Assembly: GCA_015680685.1 (NCBI GenBank)
Contig: MNCI01028261.1
Coordinates: 129,085-193,084, forward strand
From: Gnetum montanum
Taxonomy: Eukaryota; Streptophyta; Gnetopsida; Gnetales; Gnetaceae
Direction of reading: 5' to 3'
DNA length: 64,000 bases
The position numbers and the translations under genes were made by a program. Of this stretch, positions 45,921 to 56,466 are shown piece by piece. Position 1 is the first letter of the stretch. Each line of letters starts with the position of its first letter. The notes beneath the pieces are model-generated. The model did not search any database and had not been told where the DNA came from. It was given only the letters and a program-made list of their open reading frames with translations.

Positions 45921-48676
45921 ATGGCCCCGAAACATGCACAACAGGAGGGTCCTGCTCAAGGTGGAAAGAAACAATCTTGGAGAGGTGGAAGACAAGGTCC
46001 TGCCAGACAACATGTAGAATAGGAGGAGTAATCATTCAGCATTCATCAAGATGAACCTCCTACCAGATAGTCTGGGCAAGAAAAAGGAGGAGCTACTACA
46101 GCGCCTGAACCAGGATAACAACTCACATTGCCCCAAGAATGTGTTTAGGCTATCCATGAGAATTCCACATTCGTTGTGGTGATTGTGGAGTTAAACTTCA
46201 AATATTTTGCAGAGTTCACTCCTAAGGCCATTAGGGACCACCTCAAATATTCTCCCTTATGGCCTATCCTCTCTGAAAGCAGTGCCTGGTACCTTGGAGA
46301 GACATACCAATTTTGGAACAATAGGGAGCAAGGCACCACTATTAATATTTGCGGTGTGATAGTTGACTTCTTTGCATAGGCCATTGCAGAAGTTCTAGAC
46401 CTTTTGAATACAGGGTCCCAAGTTGCTCGGTTATCCACCTGTTCAGACCTCGATGTGTGAAAGGATTGGTTGGAGAAGGCTTATAGCAGAGACAAAGCAT
46501 TTGGTGAATTGATGACGGAAGAGAGGGTTTATTTCAAAATTGGAACTTATCATCTCTTCCCCACAAAAGGCTTGAAAAGAATATCCACATATGTAGCTAG
46601 AGGATATGCAATGTTGATGGTCAAGGTTAATGCTAACCTACCCCATCTATATTTGATGAAGATCCTAAGGTGGTTTAAAGAACAAAAGATAGGGAAGATG
46701 GCGCTGCCTTTCCCCTGTCTTCACAGAAAGCTTTGCCGACGAGCTGGTATTTGGGAATACACCAATGACATTCTTTGAAAAGCCAAAATTGCTTCATATA
46801 CTGAATTGTTAAAGGTGCTAGCTCCAAGAAAAACCATTGGCAAAGAGTTAGGACCTAAACAAGAAGAAGAACAGATGGCTGGACCTAGTCAACCTCCATC
46901 CATGGGTCCTAGCCAACAAAAAGAAGCAGGGCCTAGCATAGGCTAGGATCAGCCGCCACTACTGCAAGACTATAGACCGTCGATGAGCCATCTTAGGGCC
47001 ATCACTGAGATGGTCAGTTGGGAAAGTCATGATGACGTAAACCTCTTCCACATCATCGATGATGCCAGATAGCCTACTATTTCATTAGATCGCACAAAGG
47101 GGAAAGTGTCTATTCAAACAGGAGGAGGGGAAAGTAGATGGTCACAATAGATATCAGGAAACATGACATCTTTCCAGGTGTTTTTAGAGATAGGTGAAGG
47201 GGCCACTGTGGTGGTCATGTAACACCAGAATGCCATGGGAGTTGCAGAAGTAGTCATCAACCACATCAAAGAATCCTTGAATGTACCTATTGTGCCACCG
47301 GTAGATCTCTCAGAAGCATGGGATGCTCAAACTCTAGCTGGAACCTCAATGACTCTTGCAAAACATGAGGATGTGCTTGATCGATTGCTTCAAAAAGGGC
47401 AAGTAATGACATCCCTATTTGACATCCTTAAGGATGTTACAGCAATATAGTCAGACCTCATTTCCACTAAGGGAAAACTAGTCTTATCTGAAGTAAGGGT
47501 CGAGCATGTTGAAGCTGAGGTGCAGAAACTGTAAGAGCAGCTCATGGCCTTACAAGCGGCACAGCGGGACCCTCTCCAATTTGTTCCTGTAGAAATTTTA
47601 GAATAGAGTAACTAACCAAATTCATAATAGAGAATAAAATGGTGGCAGAAGAAAAGGAGAAGGTTATTTGGGATGCCTCTGTAGCACAGGCGCAAACTCA
47701 TCCACATCTTAAGGCACTCAAGGCCTTAGAAGAAGAAAACAAGCAATTGGTTGCAGACAACCTTCAGTTGACCACTGTAGAGAAGTAGAAGAACGTTCTT
47801 GATGAACATTTTCATTAATTACAAGAAAAATTCATCTAGGCCAACCGACATGTAAGTTGTTTAGCTAGAAAAAATCAAACCCTCTCAATGGAGGAGGTAT
47901 GCGCTATTCGTCAAAAGTTAGCGATTGAGATAAGCGCATGGTAGAATGAGGCTAAACAACATGAGAAGCTAAAGGAGCACTTCTGCAATTAGGTGGGGAT
48001 GTATAAATAGATCCTTGAAAAGGAAATCCATATGGCCAAGGCCCAAATCAACACTATGAGTGCTCAACACACTGATTGGGGGGCCATATTGGACACCTAC
48101 GCCTTCACCCACCAAGCAGAAGTCAGTAACTAGGACCTGCAGATTCAGGACTTGATGGAGTACATGGAGTTGGCAAACCTCAGATATGCCAACCTTGCCA
48201 TGTTAACAGCAGGGCACTTGAGGTTAGAGCTCGAGTAGTAGGTAGCTTCCATCCACATCAAATATGAAGCAGAATTTGTAGAACGCAAGAAGCTATTGGA
48301 AAAATTGGATGTTGCAAATTTTGAACTTGAGGTGGTAAAGGATAGTTACCAGGGGCAAAAAGATGTTGCAACTGACTTGGCTCAATAGCTAATAGACCTT
48401 CACAAATACAAGGCTAAATCCAGAGCCTATGAGGAGGAACTATGGGTGTTTGTGACTTGGTATGTCAAGGCCAACCAAATGTTTCCTTATTTACCCTGTC
48501 CATGGGAAGTGCCGACTCCATCAAACATTGGAACACTAGCATGGACAACATAAGATCCTCGGACTAAAGAGGAGAAGCTCCAGACCATACTTCAACATCA
48601 TCGAGCTTCAAAGCCTGAAGCACATGACAAAGGGAAGGCACCAATGGAGGAGCCACTGCCACCAGGAACTATATGA
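45921..48676 (+). pseudogene. ORF2 of element C: basic / plant-transposon-like / coiled-coil protein
   Basis: The start MAPKHAQQEGPAQGGKK is fixed by the splice acceptor touching the ATG; the end is GKAPMEEPLPPGTI at 48676, about 920 codons. Residues 1-65 are basic and Gln/Gly-rich. Residues about 70-290 form a globular part with ELNFKYFAEFTPKAIRDHL, SSAWYLGETYQFW, EERVYFKIGTYHLFPTKGLK and LPFPCLHRKLCRRAGI. The last type of motif is common in proteins annotated with the 'putative plant transposon protein' domain. The second half is charged, with LMEYMELANLRYANLAML and VKDSYQGQKDVATDLA, a probable coiled coil. There are many stops (codons 34, 37, 66) and a net frameshift. The role is unknown; its position matches the env-like ORF of Athila elements, but I see no signal or membrane segments. 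Confidence 0.7.
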
Positions 48677-48828
48677 GTTCCAAATTTTTGTAATTATACC
48701 ATATTCTGTGTGTTGTGTCTTTAGTTTGTTTTCCTCCCACATTGTGCATCATTTCATTATTTTTTCCATCTAGTAATCCCATACCTATCCACTGTGTAAT
48801 CATTGTAACTCGAGGACGAGTTTTTATT

Positions 48829-48842
48829 TAGTCGTGGGGGTA
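48829..48842 (+). other. Polypurine tract of element C
   Basis: TAGTCGTGGGGGTA immediately before the right LTR; same as in B (TAGTTGTGGGGGTA) and, worn, in E (GCTGTGAGGGTA). Confidence 0.8.
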
Positions 48843-49686
48843 TGATGGGACGCAATATCGCATGGGCCGCGATATCGCATCCCTCGCGATATCGTGTACG
48901 TGATATCGCATCTTTCCCTACGATATCGTGTACGTGATATCGTAGTCCATTGCAATGTCTATAAATAAGAAGTGGCTCTTCCTTATTTCATACAGGAGAT
49001 TAGATTGTAGCTAAACTCTGGCAGTTTGATCCCTCCAGAGATAGATTATTTTCAGGTCTTTGCCTGCAATGTGGTGAATGTAATTGTACGACATCCTTTA
49101 TTCGAGTGTGATGTACTTGGACATGCACATGACTGGAAATAAAGATCGAGATTACTTCATCATTGCAGCATTCACTTTGTTATTTATTTAATTTTTATTG
49201 TTATTTACTTCTTTCCTAGTTAATACTTTCTCACCCTTATCTCCTAGTAATGCAGAATGAGTACGACTTGATTACGAGCATTTAAGTGTGACTACTTGGT
49301 AACCCAGTAACGTACCTAGGATCTACACTTGGTAATCCTAGTTGTAGTTGTGCATGAAGTCCAAGATGTGTACAGATAATCAAGGAATGGCTGCTCATCG
49401 CACTTAGGCTAGATTAGACTTTCTTACCCTTTCCTCCTAGCTTAGTTAATATTACCTTCCGTTGCCTTCAGGAGTAGCATTAGAGTAGAAACCTATCATA
49501 CATCTCACTCTGGACTAAACCATATGTGACAAAGCTAATACTAGTTCAAGTGGGAAGACAACGAACTGCAACCTAAGGTTAATGATCTAGGTGCCACAAC
49601 TAATCCGTCTATGGAGTTTGACCGGATCACATGTGAGAACGCTCATATTCGTATGGTTGAGTGTAGGGGTATCTCAACACTCATTA
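48843..49686 (+). repeat. 3' LTR of element C
   Basis: 844 bases, from TGATGGGACGCAATATCG to CACTCATTA (terminal C changed to T). The U3 has about six GATATC-type palindromes at 48852-48945 with spacings of 14, 17 and 20 bases, and the TATA box at 48960-48967. Confidence 0.95.
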
Positions 49687-50588
49687 GTTTGGAACCCTAA
49701 TAGACAAGTATGATGGTCATTTTAATCACATATAACATGCAAAACCTACTATGAACATGGTAAGATACCTCACATCCTAATTTTCTAATCCTTCTTATTC
49801 CATTTCACCTCACTAGCATGTTACAATTATGAATTATATAGTCTTATATAGCATAGTGTAGGATTTTAACCATTGTAGTTGTGCATGTTGGGACAAGAAA
49901 ATGATTCACATTTAAATTCTAGGATGCCCAAAAATACTTGTAGAAGTGGTTATACAAGGGCATTATGAACATGGGTCTACTTTAGGGAGGACCCACTTGT
50001 ATAACTATTGGGAATCATGATCAATAACAAATCTCACACTCTCTAGAGCATTATGATTAAATTCATCAACCTTATGCATTATTATGGAACACAGTTCTCC
50101 CTACTTTTTGTTTAATTTAAAATTGGATTTTCATGATTTTCTCCTGAAACCTCTCATTTATTATCAACTTTGAGTTAACAAGATTCATCTTTTATGATTT
50201 CAACTATTTGAAGCATCAATGGAATCTACACTCTAGCCTAGAAACCCTTAAGAAGTTATGGAATCCATTAGATGCATAAAAATGACAAAATTTTAGGCTA
50301 AAATGCTAATTAAAATGCACATCACATATACTATAGTCCTTGTGCTATCACAACAAAAACAATAAATACTCAACATCCCTTCTCATTTCTCTCACAATTT
50401 GCTCAAAATACAAAAGGTGCTCTTTCCATTTTCAAGTTCCAAAGCCTTCCTAGTATCATAGCTTGCTATCCAAGTGTTCATTTGACTATGTTTGAAAAAC
50501 CTATGAGCTCTTAAGCTCTTCACCATGGAAGCCACAAAGACATGAACTAAAAAATTTTCTAATTCCATTCTTGAAAGTTTTACATAAC
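49687..50588 (+). other. Older copy F, right part: spacer with hairpin
   Basis: It begins with the GTTTG target duplication and continues spacer sequence from 41034. No gene. The hairpin lies at 49949-50005, and the stretch ends where element D starts. Confidence 0.6.
49949..50005 (+). ncRNA. Conserved spacer hairpin, copy in F
   Basis: Arms GTTATACAAG and CTTGTATAAC are perfect reverse complements around a 37-base loop with TTTAGGGAGGACCCA. Relative to C, one pair is changed on both sides (C-G to T-A). Confidence 0.75.
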
Positions 50589-51498
50589 TGATGAGTCATG
50601 AATTTGTTGGCTATGATATCACTGCTGTGATATCATAGCCACGATATTGTATTCGTGATATCACAACTGAAGCAATATCACGTACACGATATCACAACCG
50701 ATGCGATATCATGTATGCGATATCGTAGCCTGTCTCCTCATCTATAAATAAGAGGCAGGAAGATTGGAGTTTTGGGTGTTAAGTTTTGATTTTAGCTCTT
50801 AGTGTTAAATTAGGAACTTTCTATCAGTTTTTCCTCTCAACCCTTTCTCCTAGTGCATGCCCACAGTGTGATGATTGTAATTGTACGACATCCTTATTCG
50901 AGTGTGACGTACTTGGACACGCACATGACGGGTAATAAAGATTGAGATTACTTCATCATTACAACATCCACTTAGCTTAATTAATTAATTAATTAATTGT
51001 TCTTATTATTGTTATTCATTGCTTTCTTAGCTAATATCTCTCTACCCTTATCTCCTAGTAACGCGGAATGAGTACAACTTAATCATAAGCATTTAAGTGT
51101 GACTACTTGGTAACCCAGTAGCGTACCTAGGCCATGCGCTTGGTAATCCTAGTGGTAGTCATGCACGAGGTCCACGATGTGTATGGATGATTAAGGAATG
51201 GATGCTCATCGCACTTAGGCTAGCTTAGATTCTCTCTCACCCTCTCTCTCCTAGCTTAGTAATATTGTTTTCCATCATACCCAGGAGTAGCATTAGTGTA
51301 GGAACACATCATACACCTCAATCTGGACTAAACCATAAGTGACAAAGCTAATACTAGTCCAGGTGGGAAGATAGTGAATTGCAACCTAAGAATAATTGTC
51401 TAGATACCACAACTAGTCCATTTGCAGAGTTCAACCAGATCGCATGTGAAACACTCATATTTGTATGGTTGAGTGTAGTGGTACCTCGCCACTCATCA
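50589..51498 (+). repeat. 5' LTR of element D
   Basis: 910 bases, from TGATGAGTCATG to CCACTCATCA. Six exact GATATC and two degenerate copies lie within 50612-50727, the densest array in the window, followed by TATAAATA at 50743-50750. An AATT microsatellite lies at about 50979-51000. Confidence 0.95.
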
Positions 51499-51517
51499 TT
51501 GGCACCATTGCTGAGGA
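51499..51517 (+). other. Primer-binding site of element D
   Basis: TTGGCACCATTGCTGAGGA directly follows the LTR. Confidence 0.8.
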
Positions 51518-51639
51518 CGGTGCTAGTTATCTAGATTAGTTATATCATATAGGGTCACTATATAGGAATTAATGATATATCTTTTAAGAAGAAATAATTA
51601 CAAAAAGTCACATACAAATTCACACATAGTTTCACAATC

Positions 51640-53637
51640 ATGCCTATCCTACAAGACTATGATAATGCCACATCTAGTGAGGCAATTCATTAGAGAACCA
51701 ACGAATTATTTGACAATGAAGATTGGAGTACGCAATCCAAAGTGGGGGTTTCTTATAAATGTAAATGAAGGCAACATCATCCCAACACACAAAAGCATAA
51801 CTTACCTGATGACGATGAACCCCTACTGGCCACTACAAGCCTAACGGAAATACAAGAGGCTGTTCGAATCTCCCGTAGGCATCGTAAAGAGAGCCATCTA
51901 CCCAGGTTCGATTTAAACAACTTCCCTAATTTCTTAGGAGGCTATGACTTAGATCTGCAACAACATTTACAAGCCTTCTACAATGCTTGCGCATGGAACA
52001 ACATTGATAACGGTTGGAAAAAACTCAAGCTCTTCCCTATGACACTCGTTGGCCAAGCAAAAGTATGGTATAGATCATTAAAACCAAATTCAATATGACA
52101 TTGGCCAACAATGGTGGAACTCTTTAATGAAAGATATCAAACCTACACAAGAGTGTCAGCCTTGAGGAAACAAATCCAAGAGTGGAAACAAGCACAACAT
52201 GAACCCTTGGACATGGCCTTAGAAATATATTATGCACTATTAAACAACTGTCCAGGCTATGAGTTCTTTGAAGAAAGGCTAATGTACCATATCATTGATG
52301 GGCTTCATGATGAAACAAGAGAGACCTAGGAATGTATGCCCAAGGTCAACTATACGAACTATGAACCCATCAAGTCCAAGAGCTTATTAAGAGGGTAGCA
52401 AAAGAAGAAGGAGAAATGGCTAGATGGGAGAGTGTTGAAAACCATCAATGAGACCAAAATCTCAACTTAACAAAGGTCCATAATCACAAAAAGGAGAAAT
52501 CAACCTACCACAAAGGGAAAGAACCATCTTTGCCAGTACAACAATCGTTAGAGGAAGTTGAGGCAAAGATCAATAAGATGTTGGAATGGACACATAAAAG
52601 GTGTGAAGAATATATTGATATCATTGGAGATAGAGTTTTGACAACTCAAGAAGCAGGACAAAGTATCATTAGAAAATTGAAAAGAAGGGATAAGGAAAAT
52701 AAGAGCTCAATTGCCAATCACACGTATGAATGCAACATTTGCCTATACGATCACCCCAAGGGCCAATGCCCAATCTTGTTACATTTATATGAGCATTGGG
52801 AAAGCACATTACATCCTAAGTTCATATAGAAATACTATGTTTGATCATAGTGGAAAAAATCCTAGTTGTGGGGGAAGCCATCCCTAAACTGGAGACACAC
52901 TTCATATCATCCGAATCCAAATGCTTATATAGTTCAATACCCTGTTTCTCCAACTGGGCCAACATACTCTATCTCACCACATTATCATTTTCCTCAATAC
53001 TATCAGCCCATGTCCTCAACACAACCATTGCCTTATGCACTTTAAAATTCTCCTAATTTTCAACATTCTCATCCTTTCCTTCTTTCCACATCACCACCAA
53101 CTGTTCCTAAGGTGTCTGCACCACAGCAACAACCCTCAAACGTTACTTATGCTACTATTGCCAACAGCAGTGAGAGACCTTAGCAACATCAAAGGCATCC
53201 CTTCTTTAGAAATGACCCTAGAAAGGGACAACACAATTCCAAAGCCACTGCATCCTCCAACTCAACACAAGTCCAACACTGTGGTGCATCCTTCTTTTTG
53301 AACCCAATGCCTCGTGTTACTTCAGCAGGGCCACCAATTAACATTTCAACAACCATACGACCCAATGAATATAGCCATGAAGGACGATATCCTGATCCTT
53401 GCACACCATCTAATGGTCCTAATCATCATAGTGGGTCAAATCGTTATTTGGAAACTACATCTTATAAATTGCCCCACTATGCTTACTATAATAAGGTGTG
53501 TGAACCCCGATGGGGTAAGTATGACCAGGTCCCAATATTTCCAACATGCAAGGATCCCCATCTTTCATTTATTAATCTTTGTCATCCTCAACCATTTAGC
53601 TATGGGGGATATCCTCCATTTTAATAATAAGCAAGAT
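51640..53637 (+). pseudogene. gag of element D
   Basis: It starts MPILQDYDNATSSE and is collinear with the Gag of C: IQEAVRISRRHRKE, GGYDLDLQQHLQAFYNACAW, MVELFNERYQTYTRVSALRK, the zinc knuckle CNICLYDHPKGQC (52732-52770), and the Pro/Asn/His-rich tail ending near 53637. It has stops and at least one frameshift between 52329 and 52530. The TGA at 52096 is shared with C. Confidence 0.85.
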
Positions 53638-55010
53638 TAATAAATATTTTTCATTTTCTTCAATTTTACAACTTTTTGTTTTCCAGTTTTTCATTTTTCA
53701 ATTTCTTATTTTATCTTTTTGTCTTTTTGTCTTTTTACGTTTTTATAAGTAATCTCGTCTATGAATAAAACACTCATGTGGCTCGTTGCTTGAGGTGTGT
53801 TCTATGTTATCAAGTCTCGAGTGATCAATTATGTGGACAATGAGCCCATTCCATCCACTCATCCATTCTAAAAATAAGAGGTTCTGATCGAGGGTACAAC
53901 GATATTCTTGACATTTTTAAAAACTTAAAATTAATTTTGTGTTCATTGTACCCATAATGAAGAAGGATGGATGAAGAGGGAATGACTAGGGTGTGACATC
54001 AAGGGGACTTGCAGATTCTCTTTGGTGACGTCTGTGGGAGTTGTCATGCAACGTGGTTATACTAAGATCCTTGTAGATATAACGAAAAATGGGAGTAAGA
54101 GTAATCAAAAGGTACTTAAAAATCCAATGTTGTTCTAGGGGATCCCAGTGGAAAGACATGCATCCATGCCTAAAGGTTGGCAGCTTCTTTGGATTCAGCA
54201 ATGGAAAAAAAAGAAGGGAAGAAAGAGAAAAAAAACAAACAAAGGAAGTGCCACAAAACAAAAATCACTCCTCCCTTGAACAAAATTCCAAGTGATCATA
54301 CGCCTTGTTGTTCTGGTACTCTCATAGTTGTTCATGATGGGATGAAACAATGCAGTGTCACTAATAAGAGGAATGGACTTGGTCTTGATCTTGGAACAAT
54401 GAGTTAATGACACATTAATCATGATTTACACACAAGATTCATTGTGACCTAGGTCAGTTACCTCATGTCCCAATCTCTACAATCCCTTCTATACCCCGTC
54501 TCATGTCATTGTCCATGTAATTGTAGCTCGTGTCTTGTATAGTGTAGAATTCTTACCTCATCCCAGTGATATTTACATGTGTGTGTTTTATGGAACCAGT
54601 GCGGACTATATTTAACCCTTCAAGTGCCCATGGACACTTTTAAGTGTGGTTACACAAGGGCATTAAAGGTTGGAACCTGCTTTGGGAAGGATCCACTTGC
54701 GTAATTTTTGTAATTTGCACTCATGACCCATCTTCCACACACCATTTATTACCCTTAGCATATTGCCAATGATTTTCTTTCCCTTATTACTATTCCTTCG
54801 ATTCAACATTCCTATGAATCATCACATAGCCTTTTTCTCTACCATCTAAGGTCCTTATTGATAAATTCCACACCATCATAATTTTCATGCCTTCAGAACT
54901 AGTTGAATTACCCTGGAACCCTTTAACAATCATCTAGATGTCCATAGTTTACATTGTTTAATTTCAAAAAAATATTAAAAATTCGATACATTCTATAAGT
55001 TCCCTAACTT
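53638..55010 (+). other. Noncoding spacer of element D
   Basis: It is collinear with the spacer of C: T-rich tract (53645-53745), purine stretch (54205-54245), and hairpin. The frames at 54089-54295 and 54177-54407 are compositional. Confidence 0.55.
54649..54705 (+). ncRNA. Conserved spacer hairpin, copy in D
   Basis: Arms GTTACACAAG and CTTGCGTAAT pair except for one A-C mismatch and one G-T wobble, with the same 37-base loop length (TTTGGGAAGGATCCA inside). Confidence 0.65.
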
Positions 55011-55521
55011 CGATGAAAATATATATATGTGATCCCCCCACAACACTTACCATCATTTTCCACTATTCATGTGGGGGAGTTTTTCGAATTTTTCTCTACG
55101 ACTTGCAATTTTGAGACCCTTGCTTTTATACCTATATCTCGCTTGCTGGTACTCCAATTTTCATTTTGTCTGAACCTACTTGAACCTGGAGTGTTTAGCT
55201 TAGTCATGGGGGAGGGGCACATGTCGAATAGCACATAATTTGTTTGAAATTCATCATCACCTGAAGGACATCTTTAAGGGTAATTAGTTGTAAAATTAAG
55301 AATAGAATGTGTCAAAAACAATTTCATCACCTTAGCTATGCTAAAAAATTAAATTTGGAAACCACCTAAGCAAAGAGGACTCAACATTATAATCTTTCGA
55401 GGACATGTTCTTCCAATAATTAACATCACATGGAAATAAAGTAAATCTATTAAGGCAAGCAGTAAGGTATAACCTAACTTGGGTAACAACCTTACTAACG
55501 ATTAGCCCTATGTGATTACAG
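55011..55521 (+). promoter_or_regulatory. ORF2 leader of D with GATATC array lost
   Basis: The region matching the internal promoter of C has lost the palindromes; ATATATATGTG lies directly before GATCCCCCCACAACAC. The C-run/G-run pair (CCCCCCACA and TGTGGGGGAG) is kept. The purine motif TAGTCATGGGGGAGGGG lies at 55201-55217, and the acceptor TATGTGATTACAG ends at 55521. Confidence 0.45.
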
Positions 55522-56003
55522 ATGGCCCCAAAATGCAAACAACAAGAAGGTCCTACTCAAGGTGTGATCAAAAGACCTAGGAGAGGTGAAGGACAAGTTC
55601 CTACCAAACAACATGTAGAGCAAGAGGAACAATCATTTAGTATCCACCAAGAAGACCTTGTTACTGTACAATCAAGGCAAGCAGAAGGAGGAGTTGCTGT
55701 AGCATCTGAACAGGGATAATATGTCATGTTGCCCCAAGATTGTGATCAGACCATCCATGAAAGGTCCATATTCACTATAGTAATCATGGAATTAAAATTT
55801 GGACCTTTCATAGAATTTTCTCCAAAGGCTATTAGGGATCACCTCAAAGGGTCCCCATTATGGTCTACCCTCCCTAAAAGTGGTGCCTGGTACTTAGAGG
55901 AAATGTACCAATTCTGGCACAATAAAGAAGAAGGCACCACGATTAACAATTGTGGTGTGACTATTGATTTCTCTATTCAAGCCATTTTGGAAGTATTAAA
56001 CCT
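55522..56003 (+). pseudogene. ORF2 of element D, N-terminal fragment
   Basis: It starts MAPKCKQQEGPTQGVIKRPR. Codons 34 and 37 are Gln here but stops in C and E; codon 66 is TAA in both C and D but CAA in E. The frame then gives ELKFGPFIEFSPKAIRDHLK, SGAWYLEEMYQFW and AILEVLNLH before the break at 56003. This is the best-preserved start of ORF2 in the window. Confidence 0.75.
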
Positions 56004-56010
56004 TCACAAT

Positions 56011-56302
56011 TGTGCGTGCCCAAGTATGTCACACTCGAATAAAGGATGCCGTACAATTACAATCACCACACTACGGGAATACACTAGAAAATAATTCTAA
56101 CTCTGGAGGGATCAAACTGCCAGAGTCTAGCTATAGTTTAAATCTCTAATGCTGAAACAAGGGAGAGTCACCTCTTATTTATAGAACTAGTGATGGGTTG
56201 CGATATCGCATACGCGATATCGTAGTAAAGGATGAAATATCGTGTTTGGGCATGCAATATCACGTATGCGATATCATGGTTGCCCCAAATGACATCTCAT
56301 CA
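56011..56302 (-). repeat. 3' LTR of element E, truncated to U3 and part of R
   Basis: Reading down from 56302 it starts TGATGAGATGTCATTTGG, has five GATATC-type palindromes at 56197-56275, and TATAAATA at 56176-56183. It stops about 165 bases past the TATA box, at the junction with ORF2 of D. Confidence 0.85.
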
Positions 56303-56314
56303 TACCCTCACAGC
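56303..56314 (-). other. Polypurine tract of element E
   Basis: Minus strand GCTGTGAGGGTA immediately before the LTR start; one G of the family GGGGG run is A. Confidence 0.65.
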
Positions 56315-56466
56315 TGAATAAAAACTTATCCTTGAGTTACAATAATTACATAGTGGATAGGTATGGGATTATTAGATGGAAAAAATGGGATGATGTCGTA
56401 GTGTGGGAAGGAAAAAAAATAAAGACACAACACACAGAATATGCTACAACTACAAAAATTTGGAAC

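Larger units (their letters stand above)
41035..49686 (+). mobile_element. Element C: complete gag-ORF2 retrotransposon lacking pol
   Basis: The edges are proven by a perfect five-base duplication, GTTTG, at 41030-41034 and 49687-49691. Inside are the left LTR, primer site, gag, a 1.9 kb spacer with hairpin and internal promoter-like region, ORF2, polypurine tract and right LTR. No protease, RT, RNase H or integrase is present, so movement needed enzymes from elsewhere, plausibly from B-type copies with matching LTR ends and primer site. Confidence 0.9.
50589..56003 (+). mobile_element. Element D: gag-ORF2 retrotransposon, truncated in ORF2
   Basis: Left LTR, primer site, gag, spacer with hairpin and the first 160 codons of ORF2 are present. 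At 56004-56010 the sequence switches to the LTR of element E in opposite orientation, so the rest of ORF2 and the right LTR are missing. No pol sequence is seen between gag and ORF2, as in C. Confidence 0.85.

Noticed and set aside
45921-48676. ORF2 as a retroviral-type envelope protein
   Set aside because: Its position fits, but no signal peptide, fusion segment or membrane anchor is visible, and the C-terminal half is charged and helical.
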